Assembly (NCBI GenBank): GCA_024681875.1
Contig: JAILAA010000138.1
Span: 1-55,565, forward strand
Length of the DNA: 55,565 nt
Source of the DNA: Prevotella sp.
Lineage (GTDB): Bacteria; Bacteroidota; Bacteroidia; Bacteroidales; Bacteroidaceae
Reading direction: 5' to 3'
In this document: positions 15,765 to 22,371 of the stretch, in pieces
Layout of the letters: each line of letters begins with the position of its first letter
Numbering within the stretch: position 1 is the stretch's first letter
Translations under genes and position numbers: made by a program
Notes under the pieces: generated by a model
Told to the model about the DNA's origin: nothing
What the model saw: only the letters and a program-made list of their open reading frames with translations
The model's database searches: none

Positions 15765-15944
15765 CTACTCATCCTCCCCGTCGTCCCAGACGCTGTGCTG
15801 GCGTGAGCGGATGACTTGTCCCTCATCGTTGTCGTTGGTGAGTTTGATGTTGGTATTGCCTTTGGTATTGGTGGCGCAGACGATGTGCGAGGTCCTCAGA
15901 TGCACGGTCAGCATGATAGGCTGTTGATATGTCTTTTTCATCAT
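15765..15944 (-). CDS. Small protein (59 residues), Bacteroidales type, unknown function
   Basis: Begins MMKKTYQQPIMLTVHLRT and ends SRQHSVWDDGEDE. The layout, a MKKTYxxP start, a short beta-like middle and an acidic SRxxSVWDDxED end, resembles many small Prevotella and Bacteroides hypothetical proteins that I recall as often being missed in annotation. There is no signal peptide or membrane segment. A second ATG follows directly, so the protein may be 58 residues. It stands just upstream of metF and probably shares its transcript. An AT-rich array (15954-15992) lies before the start. Confidence 0.6.
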   Translation of the reverse strand: MMKKTYQQPIMLTVHLRTSHIVCATNTKGNTNIKLTNDNDEGQVIRSRQHSVWDDGEDE

Positions 15945-15950
15945 GGAGAT

Positions 15951-15992
15951 TTACAATTTGACAATTTACAATTTACTATTTATTTATCAATT
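15951..15992. repeat. AT-rich array upstream of the 59-residue gene
   Basis: Repeated TTTACAAT and TTGACAAT units (ATTTACAATTTGACAATTTA and on). Same style as the arrays in mnmA and upstream of topB. No promoter box can be picked out in it. Confidence 0.5.
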
Positions 15993-16036
15993 GAAATATT
16001 TTATTATTTTCGTTTTGAGCAAGCTCGGCTCTTCTC

Positions 16037-17011
16037 TCACTTAATCGCAACCTTTCTTCCATTATAAATAAACAGGCCTTTCTTCGCTGGCTTGCCGTCA
16101 AGCTTGCGGCCGTCGAGCGTGTACCAGCCCGCAGCGGTAGCAAATTCTTCATTCTTCATTCTTAATTCTTCATTTATAGACGAGGCTTCACCTTCTTTGC
16201 CGAAGCTCAGGCGGAACTCGCGGGCCTTGTTGCTGCCCAGGTCGAACCAGGCGCGGAAGGCGTTGATGGTCCTTGCAGCGTGCGGATAGTAGAGGGTATT
16301 GTCGCCGCCCATGAAGAGGATGCTCTCACTGGCCTCTACGCTGACGGGGTTGTAGTTCCCCTTGAAGCTTACCTTCTCGTCAGTGCTGACAACGGTCGTG
16401 GGGCCTGTAGCACTGATGGTGACGCCGCTGAACACAGGGTTAACGAGGTTGTTAGTACCGTCGCCCTCCCACTTCACGATGAACGGTGTGCCGGCAGGGA
16501 TGACGACGCCCTCACTGTCGGCCTCGGGAGTCTTGAAGTAGAGGTAGAGCGTGGAGCCGACGAGGCCCGTCTGGTTCGTACCATTCGTATCATCCAGCTC
16601 GTCGTCATCAGTGTACTTGCCAGTGGTGTCGAGCACCATGTAGTTGGCGCCCTGCAGCGGATGAGTGGCCTCTTCCATCTGCGCTGCCGTCACGTCGAAG
16701 GGCAGGCACAGCGTGTTCCATGCCCCGTCCTTGTAGAGCGTGCGGCCCTGCAGGGCGACGGCTATGAGTTGCTCGGCCTCGCGGTAGTGCCCGCACTGTA
16801 TGGCGAGGCTTGCCGCGCTGCGGTAGAGAATGGAGAGACCAGGCTCGGGGTTCTGCATGAAGTCGGCGAGCAGGGCGGCCTCGCGCTCCTTCTCGAAGGC
16901 CTCAGTGTAGAGTGTCAAGCACTGCTCGCTCTTGGGAGCGGCCTTGGCTGCGATGTCGGCCTGAAGGGCAAGATCCATCGCCTCATTGTGTAGGGTCTTA
17001 ATATCTTTCAT
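16037..17011 (-). CDS. Chimeric ORF: cytoplasmic helical N-terminus joined to a surface-protein C-terminus
   Basis: 324 residues made of two unlike parts. Residues 1-88 (MKDIKTLHNEAMDLALQADI, LTLYTEAFEKEREAALLADF, SILYRSAASLAIQCGHYREA) look like a soluble TPR-like protein with no signal peptide. From LYKDGAWNTLCLPFDVTA (about residue 92) the sequence is that of the C-terminal region of Prevotella surface proteins, through REFRLSFGKEGE to WYTLDGRKLDGKPAKKGLFI, a type IX-like tail. Without a signal peptide the tail has no route to the surface. The joint lies at a 12-base palindrome, GCCCTGCAGGGC (16745-16756). An array of TTCTTCA units (16146-16179) encodes INEELRMKNEEF. A deletion fusion is the simplest reading. 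Confidence 0.65.
   Translation of the reverse strand: MKDIKTLHNEAMDLALQADIAAKAAPKSEQCLTLYTEAFEKEREAALLADFMQNPEPGLSILYRSAASLAIQCGHYREAEQLIAVALQGRTLYKDGAWNTLCLPFDVTAAQMEEATHPLQGANYMVLDTTGKYTDDDELDDTNGTNQTGLVGSTLYLYFKTPEADSEGVVIPAGTPFIVKWEGDGTNNLVNPVFSGVTISATGPTTVVSTDEKVSFKGNYNPVSVEASESILFMGGDNTLYYPHAARTINAFRAWFDLGSNKAREFRLSFGKEGEASSINEELRMKNEEFATAAGWYTLDGRKLDGKPAKKGLFIYNGRKVAIK
16146..16179. repeat. TTCTTCA-type array in the chimeric ORF
   Basis: ATTCTTCATTCTTCATTCTT followed by AATTCTTCATT, a 7- to 8-base period. Encodes NEELRMKNEEF on the minus strand just before the type IX-like tail. Confidence 0.65.
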
Positions 17012-17019
17012 GATGTGTG

Positions 17020-17142
17020 CTATTGTTTCTTGATGTCGAAAATGGCTTTGGGGGTGCTGAACTCCACCACGGCGACATAGGCGGGCAGACGTGTGTCATC
17101 GCTCTTGACGATTTGTTTGGCTTCTGCATTGGTAAGAGGGTA
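17020..17142 (-). pseudogene. C-terminal fragment of an unknown gene, no start codon
   Basis: After the toxin stop the same frame continues open as YPLTNAEAKQIVKSDDTRLP and AYVAVVEFSTPKAIFDIKKQ before a TAG. The peptide looks protein-like (ordered strands and a charged helix) but there is no ATG, GTG or TTG at its head. I read it as the 3' end of a gene whose front was lost, in the same decayed stretch as the broken toxin and the chimera. Confidence 0.4.
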
Positions 17143-17442
17143 TTATCGTTTCTTTCCTTTACCGAAGATGTCGACGTGGGTGCCGGTGCGGTAAAGGGAA
17201 ATGATGCGGATTTCGGTGTCTTTCTCGTAAAGTAGCAGCCAGTCGGGGTTGATGTGGCATTCCCAGTAGCTCTTGTAATCGCCATGCAGCAGGTGGTTAT
17301 GGTACTTCTCGGGCAGCGGCTCGTCAGTACGTAACATATCGACCACGTCAAGTAACTTCTCAATGTCGAGGCCACAACGCTTTGCAAGCTTCACGTCTCG
17401 TTCGTATTGCTAAGAGTTGGTAACGTTGTACAACTTCTTCAT
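17143..17442 (-). pseudogene. YafQ-family toxin with in-frame TAG at codon 11
   Basis: YafQ-type toxins cut mRNA on the ribosome. Starting from the ATG at 17442, which overlaps the antitoxin stop as ATGA, the frame reads MKKLYNVTNS, a TAG at 17412-17410, then QYERDVKLAKRCGLD and a complete toxin domain. YafQ active-site features remain: HGDYK, ECHINPDWLLLYE and LYRTGTHVDIFG. The TAG stands where the family often has Lys (AAG). The body can be read alone from a GTG at 17394, giving 83 residues without the first strand. Inactivation, a sequencing error or stop readthrough are the options; inactivation seems most likely given the damaged neighbourhood. Confidence 0.7.
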
Positions 17443-17690
17443 AGCTTACGCATGGCTTCCTTGAAATCTTCAAATGAATCGTATTCGATAATAGGCTCCT
17501 TGCCATTGCGCACATCTTCGATGACCTTCATTGTCTTGTCATTGAGGTACTCACCGGTCTCAGGGTCGTAGAGGCGGGGCCCCTTGGTGACCGATTCCTC
17601 TTTCACTTCGTAAATCCAGCCCATCTCAGCTATCAACTTCTTGAAGAAGTTAACCTTGTTGTTGGGAATGTTGACTGTAATTGCCGTCAT
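17439..17690 (-). CDS. Antitoxin of the YafQ-type pair
   Basis: 83 residues. The start (MTAITVNIPNNKVNFFKKLI) resembles a ribbon-helix-helix or similar DNA-binding dimer fold, and the acidic tail (IEDVRNGKEPIIEYDSFEDF, KEAMRKL) is of the kind that wraps its toxin. Its stop overlaps the toxin start by 4 bases, the usual antitoxin-first order. A -7 box (TACCTTTG, 17724-17717) lies 27 bases upstream. The gene itself is intact, so it may persist as an orphan antitoxin. Confidence 0.7.
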   Translation of the reverse strand: MTAITVNIPNNKVNFFKKLIAEMGWIYEVKEESVTKGPRLYDPETGEYLNDKTMKVIEDVRNGKEPIIEYDSFEDFKEAMRKL

Positions 17691-17716
17691 AACGTCATGA
17701 TATTTGAATTCGAGTG

Positions 17717-17724
17717 CAAAGGTA
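17717..17724 (-). promoter_or_regulatory. -7 element before the antitoxin gene
   Basis: TACCTTTG on the minus strand; no clear -33 TTTG at 19-21 bases. Likely the toxin-antitoxin promoter, which such antitoxins usually repress. Confidence 0.5.
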
Positions 17725-18023
17725 CGAACTTTTCCTTAATCCCGTATCGTTTCTTGTATTAAAAATACAAATACGGTGCAGTTGTTGACCGAAATGGCGT
17801 CATGGTCGGTCTCCCCCGGTCCAAGTTCCAAGGAAAGCCGTGGCGGTGGTGAGTAGCCTTGCGATAGTTGAATAAAATTTTACAAAAAGGCTCATTAACT
17901 ATGGTCATATTTTAAAAATTCTCGACGAAGAAAAACTTTGCCGGAAATATCGCAGTTTTGGAGGTGGTTGTTTATCTTGTTGTGAGTCAGACGGATAGCG
18001 GTTTTTGCGTGCGTTTTTTGATG

Positions 18024-18104
18024 ATGGCGAAGTCACTCGCAAAAAAATCTACCGTTAGATTTTTTCATGGGGAGCCTACTTTTTAAAAAAAGTGGCTTCG
18101 CCAT
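18024..18104. repeat. Nested hairpin element of about 80 bases
   Basis: Outer arms ATGGCGAAG (18024-18032) and CTTCGCCAT (18096-18104). Inside is a perfect 10-base hairpin, AAAAAATCTA-CCGT-TAGATTTTTT (18042-18065), and a second T5/A5 hairpin (CTTTTT/AAAAAG). Miniature mobile element or structured RNA are both possible. Confidence 0.55.
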
Positions 18105-18158
18105 GAACATGTCAGAGTGGGTTTTTAGTCAGAAAAACACCCTTTTGGTGCCCAAAAG

Positions 18159-18191
18159 CTGCACATTGTTGGAAATTTGTGCAGTTTTTTT
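18159..18191 (+). terminator. Terminator-like hairpin with T7, no gene upstream
   Basis: CTGCACA, 12-base loop, TGTGCAG, then TTTTTTT. A second hairpin, CTTTTGG-TGC-CCAAAAG (18142-18158), abuts it. No plus-strand gene precedes it, so it would end a noncoding transcript if one exists. Confidence 0.45.
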
Positions 18192-18364
18192 GCTCGTTTT
18201 TGGGGGCCAAAAGAAGCAAGAATGTGCACATTTCGGCTTTCCGTCATTCTATTTCGACATTTTTCGCGACCCTTTTTTCTTGTCAATTTTTCTTTACAAA
18301 ATGGGCCTGAAGGGAGAGGGAGGGAGGAGTTGGGGGAGAGTCTATGGAGGGGAGTAGCTGCCGC

Positions 18365-18660
18365 CAAGGTAACTCAACTCCCCACCCCTTGAAGGGGCGG
18401 GGTGGCCGGAGGCCGGGGCGGGGTGACTGCTGCCGAAGTGCCTGCCTCAGTGAAAGTTACAGACCCCACCCCTGCCCCTCCCCTTCTTGCGTCCCGTTGG
18501 TAGCAAGCGTCACCCTTCGGGATGCCGAGCGGAGGGGCGGGGAGTTTTGTGGGCACCTTGAGGGGAGGAGATACCTCGGAGGCGGAGAGCGCGAAGGGCT
18601 TGCAAAGTAATTGCCCCCCTCCCTACAAGGGAGGGGCTGGGGGAGAGTCTTGGAGGGTCT
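18365..18660. repeat. Cluster of GC-rich palindromic elements
   Basis: Several half-units of the CCCCTCCC/GGGAGGGG family in both orientations, including CCCACCCCTTGAAGGGGCGG, CCCCTCCC and GGAGGGGCGGGGAG, and CCCCTCCCTACAAGGGAGGG at about 18613. GTCTTGGAGG repeats follow. Looks like several insertions piled up in unselected DNA. Confidence 0.6.
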
Positions 18661-18686
18661 TGGAGGGTCTAGGAGGGTCTTTAATA

Positions 18687-18720
18687 TAAAAAAGCAGAGA
18701 GCCTGTCATTGACTCTCTGC
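18687..18720 (-). terminator. Intrinsic terminator of the tRNA-Arg/tRNA-Val transcript
   Basis: On the minus strand GCAGAGAG, 11-base loop, CTCTCTGC, then six T. It begins 13 bases after the 3' end of tRNA-Val. Perfect 8-base stem. Confidence 0.85.
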
Positions 18721-18732
18721 ATCGTTAAGCTG

Positions 18733-18807
18733 TAGGAACATTGGGACTCGAACCCAAGACCTCTTCAATGTGACTGAAGCGCTCTAAACCAACTGAGCTA
18801 TGCTCCT
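18733..18807 (-). tRNA. tRNA-Val (CAC)
   Basis: Complete cloverleaf on the minus strand. Acceptor AGGAGCA pairs with TGTTCCT (one G-T pair), anticodon stem CTTCA/TGAAG encloses loop GTCACAT with U33 and anticodon CAC, and the T arm is TTGGG-TTCGAGT-CCCAA. CCA is not encoded. Co-transcribed with the tRNA-Arg 13 bases upstream. Confidence 0.95.
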
Positions 18808-18820
18808 GTTTTGCTGTTTG

Positions 18821-18894
18821 TGAACCCGTTGGGATTCAAACCCAAGACCTTCAGAACCGGAATCTGACGCTCTATTCAGCTAAGCTACGGGTCC
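18821..18894 (-). tRNA. tRNA-Arg (CCG)
   Basis: Minus strand. Acceptor GGACCCG with CGGGTTC, anticodon stem TCAGA/TCTGA enclosing TTCCGGT (anticodon CCG), T arm TTGGG-TTTGAAT-CCCAA. CCA is not encoded. Confidence 0.95.
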
Positions 18895-18935
18895 ATTCTG
18901 CTTTCTTCCCTGCGGCTTGTTCATCTAAGCGGGTG

Positions 18936-18967
18936 CAAAGGTAGGCACTTTTTTTCTATCACGCAAG
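18936..18967 (-). promoter_or_regulatory. Promoter of the two-tRNA operon
   Basis: Minus-strand TACCTTTG (18943-18936) with CTTG (18967-18964) 20 bases upstream. Transcription would begin about 35 bases before tRNA-Arg. Confidence 0.65.
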
Positions 18968-18983
18968 TTTTTTGCGACTTTTT

Positions 18984-19014
18984 TTCGTCGGTTGCAGAAT
19001 TATTTGTAATTTTG
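18984..19014 (+). promoter_or_regulatory. Promoter of the DUF4348 lipoprotein gene
   Basis: TAATTTTG at 19007-19014 is a good -7 box; TTCG at 18984-18987 is a weak -33 at 19 bases. It rules out a start at 19012, since that overlaps the -7 box. Confidence 0.6.
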
Positions 19015-19047
19015 CACGAAATTCAAGCATTCGAGTTTACAAAGAAA

Positions 19048-19863
19048 ATGAAGAATACGATTCCAGCCTTGCTGGTGCTGTTGCTGACAATAGGCTGCAT
19101 GGGCGGCAAGAAGGATGCACCCGTCGTGGCGGAGCCTGAAGACGAGGAGGAGCCGCTGCCCGAGCGTTTCGAAAGCGACGACCTGCCGAAGGCAGCCGAT
19201 GAGCTGTTTGACGACTTCTTCTACTACTATGTCGGCAACTCCTCGCTGCAGCACCGCCGCACCGTCTTTCCATTGCCGGTGACCGATGCTGACGGGAAGA
19301 AGAGCATGGTGGAGGATTCGCTATGGACCGTCAACCGCTTCTTCATGGATCAGGGGCTGTATGTGCGCATCTTCGACACACAGGAGCAGACGGCCTTGCC
19401 TGGTGATACTGCTGTAGACCATGTCGTAGTGGAACAAGTGTTCTTCGAGATGGATTCCGTCAGACAGTATCTTTTCATGCGCAATGAAGGCCGCTGGATG
19501 CTCACCTCCGTCACCCACCAGGCCCTGCAAAGCAACCCCAATGCACAGTTCCTGCATTTCTATCATGATTTTGCCACCGACTCCGTCTTCCAGCAGAAGA
19601 GCCTGAGCAACGAGATAGCCTTTGCCGGCCCCGACCCTGACGATGACTTCGCCACGATGGAGGGCTTTATCACGCCCGACTCGTGGGAGGCCTTCGCCCC
19701 TGAGCTGCCACGCGACAGCATATATAATATTGTGTACGGGCCGCAGAGTAGTAGGGCCAAGGAGAAGACTTTTGTCATCTGCGGCATTGCCAACGGTTTG
19801 GAGACCGCCCTTACCTTCCGGCAGAAGCGTGGCAGGTGGAAGCTAATACGAATTGAGAATTGA
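19048..19863 (+). CDS. DUF4348 family lipoprotein
   Basis: 271 residues. The lipoprotein signal (MKNTIPALLVLLLTIGC) has its lipobox cysteine at residue 17, followed by an acidic linker (EPEDEEEPLPERFESDDLPK). Two similar halves follow, each about 100 residues: KAADELFDDFFYYYVGNSSL and then DPDDDFATMEGFITPDSWEA with PRDSIYNIVYGPQ. This second half matches the pattern I associate with Bacteroidales DUF4348. The function is unknown. The start was set at 19048 by the promoter and signal peptide. Its stop overlaps the murB start, so the two genes are coupled. Confidence 0.78.
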   Translation: MKNTIPALLVLLLTIGCMGGKKDAPVVAEPEDEEEPLPERFESDDLPKAADELFDDFFYYYVGNSSLQHRRTVFPLPVTDADGKKSMVEDSLWTVNRFFMDQGLYVRIFDTQEQTALPGDTAVDHVVVEQVFFEMDSVRQYLFMRNEGRWMLTSVTHQALQSNPNAQFLHFYHDFATDSVFQQKSLSNEIAFAGPDPDDDFATMEGFITPDSWEAFAPELPRDSIYNIVYGPQSSRAKEKTFVICGIANGLETALTFRQKRGRWKLIRIEN

Positions 19864-20894
19864 AGATTCAGAATACCTTTGGCATTGAGGCCAAATGCAG
19901 GCGCTATTTGGAGTATGCCACAACTGAAGAGGCTATCGGCGTGGCAGAGGAACTGCGCCGCGAGGATACATCATACATGGTGATTGGCGCAGGCAGCAAC
20001 CTGCTGCCCACTGCCGACTACGACGGCACGGTGGTGCACTCGGCCATCCGAGGCATCACCCTCCACCTCACACCTCACACCTCTCACCTCTCACCTCACA
20101 TCTCACAAACAGATGACGGCAGTGCCCTGCTGCGTTGCGGCAGCGGCGAGACATGGGACGACGTGGTGGCCTGGAGCGTGGAGCGCGGCTTTACCGACCT
20201 GGCCAACCTGTCGCTCATTCCCGGCGAGGTGGGTGCCTCAGCCGTGCAGAACATCGGAGCCTACGGTGCCGAAGTCTGTCAGTTCATCCACGACATCCAT
20301 GCCGTCGACATTCAGACGGGCCAGCCCGTGGTCATTCGTCAGCAAGACTGCCGCTACGGCTATCGCGACAGTCTGTTCAAGCACGAATGGAAGAATCGTT
20401 TCCTCATCACACACGTCAGCTACAGGCTGCATCGCCAGTACAGGCCGAATCTGGAATATGGCAACCTGCGTGCTGAGCTTGAACGCCAGGGCATTGGCGG
20501 ATGGCCTACCGCACAGCAGCTCAGGAGCGTCATCATCGGCATTCGCCGCTCGAAACTGCCCGACCCAGCCGTACTGGGCAATGCCGGCAGCTTCTTTATG
20601 AATCCCGTTGTCAGTCGGGAGAAGTATGAGGCACTGGCCGCCGCCCATCCTCAGATGCCACATTATTATATAGATGAGAACAGCGAGAAGATTCCCGCCG
20701 CGTGGCTCATCGACCAATGCGGATGGAAAGGCCGTGCCCTGGGACGTGCCGGCGTGCACCATCAGCAGCCGCTTGTGCTGGTGAATCTCGGCGGTGCTAC
20801 CGGCCAGGACATCGTGGCGCTGTGTCAGGCCATACAAGACGATGTGCTACAGCGCTTTGGTATTCTGCTCAAACCTGAGGTGAACATTGTATGA
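19860..20894 (+). CDS. murB: UDP-N-acetylmuramate dehydrogenase MurB
   Basis: Makes UDP-MurNAc from enolpyruvyl-UDP-GlcNAc with NADPH and FAD, in peptidoglycan synthesis. 344 residues. FAD-binding MVIGAGSNLLPT (about 38-50), SLIPGEVGASAVQNIGAYGAE, YRDSLFK, and LGNAGSFFMNP with the catalytic serine; the C-terminus LKPEVNIV is usual. Start is odd: the first in-frame codon is TTG at 19860, with a stop just before, so the protein begins KIQNTFGIEAKC and lacks the few residues normally before the NTFG motif. A TCACCTC array (20058-20108) inserts LHLTPHTSHLSPHISQ between two FAD-domain strands. The stop overlaps the next gene by 4 bases. Confidence 0.92.
   Translation: MKIQNTFGIEAKCRRYLEYATTEEAIGVAEELRREDTSYMVIGAGSNLLPTADYDGTVVHSAIRGITLHLTPHTSHLSPHISQTDDGSALLRCGSGETWDDVVAWSVERGFTDLANLSLIPGEVGASAVQNIGAYGAEVCQFIHDIHAVDIQTGQPVVIRQQDCRYGYRDSLFKHEWKNRFLITHVSYRLHRQYRPNLEYGNLRAELERQGIGGWPTAQQLRSVIIGIRRSKLPDPAVLGNAGSFFMNPVVSREKYEALAAAHPQMPHYYIDENSEKIPAAWLIDQCGWKGRALGRAGVHHQQPLVLVNLGGATGQDIVALCQAIQDDVLQRFGILLKPEVNIV
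20058..20108 (+). repeat. TCACCTC array inside murB
   Basis: CTCCACCTCACACCTCACAC continuing with CTCTCACCTCTCACCTCACATC. Six or more 7-base units. Adds about 17 residues of Thr/Ser/His/Pro/Leu to the FAD domain without a frameshift. Confidence 0.75.
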
Positions 20895-21661
20895 AGATAA
20901 CGATATTGGGAACAGGAACGTCGTGCGGTGTGCCCGTCATCGGGTGCCGCTGTGAGGTGTGCCGCAGCGAAGACCCGAAAGACAAGCGCCTGCGCTGCAG
21001 CATCATGGTGGAGACGGAGCGCACGCGCATCCTTGTCGATGCCGGTCCCGACTTCCGTCAGCAGATCATGCCGCAGACGTTCCGCCGCATCGACGCCATC
21101 CTCGTCACCCACTCGCACTACGACCATGTGGGAGGTATGGACGACATACGCCCCTACTGCCAGTTCGGGCAGATTGATGTCTATGCCGACCCCATCGCCC
21201 GCAAGGGGATGCTGGAGATGCTGCCTTACTGCTTTGCCGCCAACCGCTATCCCGGTGTGCCTGCCATCGGGCTGCACGAGATTCATGCCGGCCAACCCAT
21301 GCGCATCGGCGATGTCGATATCCTGCCCGTCGAGGTGATGCACGGCAAGCTGCCCATCCTCGGCTATCGTTTCGGCGACTTCGCCTACATCACCGACATG
21401 AAGAGCATCGCCGACGACCAGGCCGCCCTGCTGCAAGGGGTGGACACACTGCTGGTGAACGCCCTGCGCTTCGACCGTCCGCACCACTCCCACCAGCTGG
21501 TAGACGATGCCGTTGCCTTCGCCCGCAGCATCGGAGCGCGTCGCACACTGCTCACCCATGTGTGCCACGATGTGGGCCTGCATGAAAAGGTGAACAAAAA
21601 GCTGCCGGAAGGCGTAGAACTGGCCTACGACGGACAGCTGGTTTTTGCCAACCATGAATAA
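20891..21661 (+). CDS. MBL-fold metallo-hydrolase, PhnP-like
   Basis: 256 residues. Metal-binding motif THSHYDHVGG (HxHxDH) near residue 77, a further ligand in PVEVMHGKLPILGYR, the bridging aspartate in AYITDMKSI, and a last histidine in LTHVCHDV. The start (MKITILGTGTSCGVPVIGCRCEVCRS) has the extra cysteines and the layout of the PhnP group of cyclic phosphodiesterases, though the exact substrate in Bacteroidetes is not known. Translationally coupled to murB (ATGA) and 19 bases ahead of the DedA-family gene, so the three form one operon with the DUF4348 gene. Confidence 0.88.
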   Translation: MKITILGTGTSCGVPVIGCRCEVCRSEDPKDKRLRCSIMVETERTRILVDAGPDFRQQIMPQTFRRIDAILVTHSHYDHVGGMDDIRPYCQFGQIDVYADPIARKGMLEMLPYCFAANRYPGVPAIGLHEIHAGQPMRIGDVDILPVEVMHGKLPILGYRFGDFAYITDMKSIADDQAALLQGVDTLLVNALRFDRPHHSHQLVDDAVAFARSIGARRTLLTHVCHDVGLHEKVNKKLPEGVELAYDGQLVFANHE

Positions 21662-21680
21662 CCGAAAATAGCATATTGAA

Positions 21681-22301
21681 ATGATTTCATCACTCCTCGA
21701 CAACTTGAACTACGGCACCATCCTGCTGCTGATGCTTTTAGAGAGTACGGTCATACCCGTGCCCTCGGAACTGGTGGTGGCACCTGCCGCCTACAATGCC
21801 GCCTCGGGCGACCTGAACGTTTTCCTCGTGGTGCTCTTCGCCACCATCGGCGCGGCCATCGGCGCTACCATCAACTATGTCGTGGCCCTCTACGTGGGAC
21901 GTCCCGTCATCTATAAGTTCGCCAACAGCAAGTGGGGCAAGATGTGCCTGCTGAATCAAGAGAAGGTGGAGAAAAGCGAGAAGTATTTCGACAACCACGG
22001 CGTAGCTGCCACACTGACAGGACGACTGATTCCCGGCATTCGACACCTGATCAGCATCCCGGCAGGCCTGGCACGCATGAACTACTGGAAGTTCCTGCTC
22101 TACACAACCTTAGGCGCCGGCGCCTGGCACAGCATCCTGGCGGCCTTGGGCTGGTATCTGGCTTCCGTGGTGCCCAAGAACGAACTGAACGCCACCATCG
22201 AGAAGTACAACACCTATATCGTCATCGGCATCGTGGCCATCGTGGCGCTGGTCATCGGCTTCTTCGTTGTGAAGCACTACGTGAAGAAATCAAGAAAATA
22301 A
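21681..22301 (+). CDS. DedA-family membrane protein
   Basis: 206 residues, about five membrane segments. Family features are ESTVIPVPSELVVAPAAY (acidic residue in the first re-entrant loop), GAAIGATINYVVALYVGRP and GRLIPGIRHLISIPAGLARM (conserved arginine). DedA proteins work in lipid carrier or phospholipid movement and in keeping the proton gradient. The C-terminus is basic (KHYVKKSRK). Last gene of the murB operon. Confidence 0.9.
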   Translation: MISSLLDNLNYGTILLLMLLESTVIPVPSELVVAPAAYNAASGDLNVFLVVLFATIGAAIGATINYVVALYVGRPVIYKFANSKWGKMCLLNQEKVEKSEKYFDNHGVAATLTGRLIPGIRHLISIPAGLARMNYWKFLLYTTLGAGAWHSILAALGWYLASVVPKNELNATIEKYNTYIVIGIVAIVALVIGFFVVKHYVKKSRK

Positions 22302-22305
22302 TCGC

Positions 22306-22332
22306 TTGAATGGATTTTTTTTCGTACCTTTG
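22306..22332 (+). promoter_or_regulatory. Promoter of the C1 peptidase gene
   Basis: TACCTTTG at 22325-22332; the best upstream TTG (22306-22308) is only 16 bases away, so the -33 part is weak. The gene start must be downstream, at 22372. Confidence 0.55.
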
Positions 22333-22371
22333 CATCTTGAATATGTAATAAACAAAATACAACTGAATCAA

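Larger units (their letters stand above)
17725..18686. other. Noncoding stretch rich in hairpins and GC elements
   Basis: No convincing gene on either strand. From 17725 to 18020 I see nothing structured. 18024-18104 is a nested hairpin element. 18120-18260 holds three close hairpins, one followed by seven T. 18365-18660 is packed with the GC-rich palindrome family (CCCCACCCCTTGAAGGGGCG, CCCCTCCCTACAAGGGAGGG) and ends in four tandem GGAGGGTCTT units. Confidence 0.6.

Noticed and set aside
16998..17387. A 129-residue minus-strand reading frame over the toxin region
   Set aside because: It is out of frame with the clear toxin domain and its product is Ser/Thr/Pro-rich with no family likeness; a shadow frame.
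18067..18610. Short open frames in the hairpin-rich noncoding stretch
   Set aside because: They run through palindromes and low-complexity GC sequence, have no promoter or ribosome site, and give unlikely proteins.
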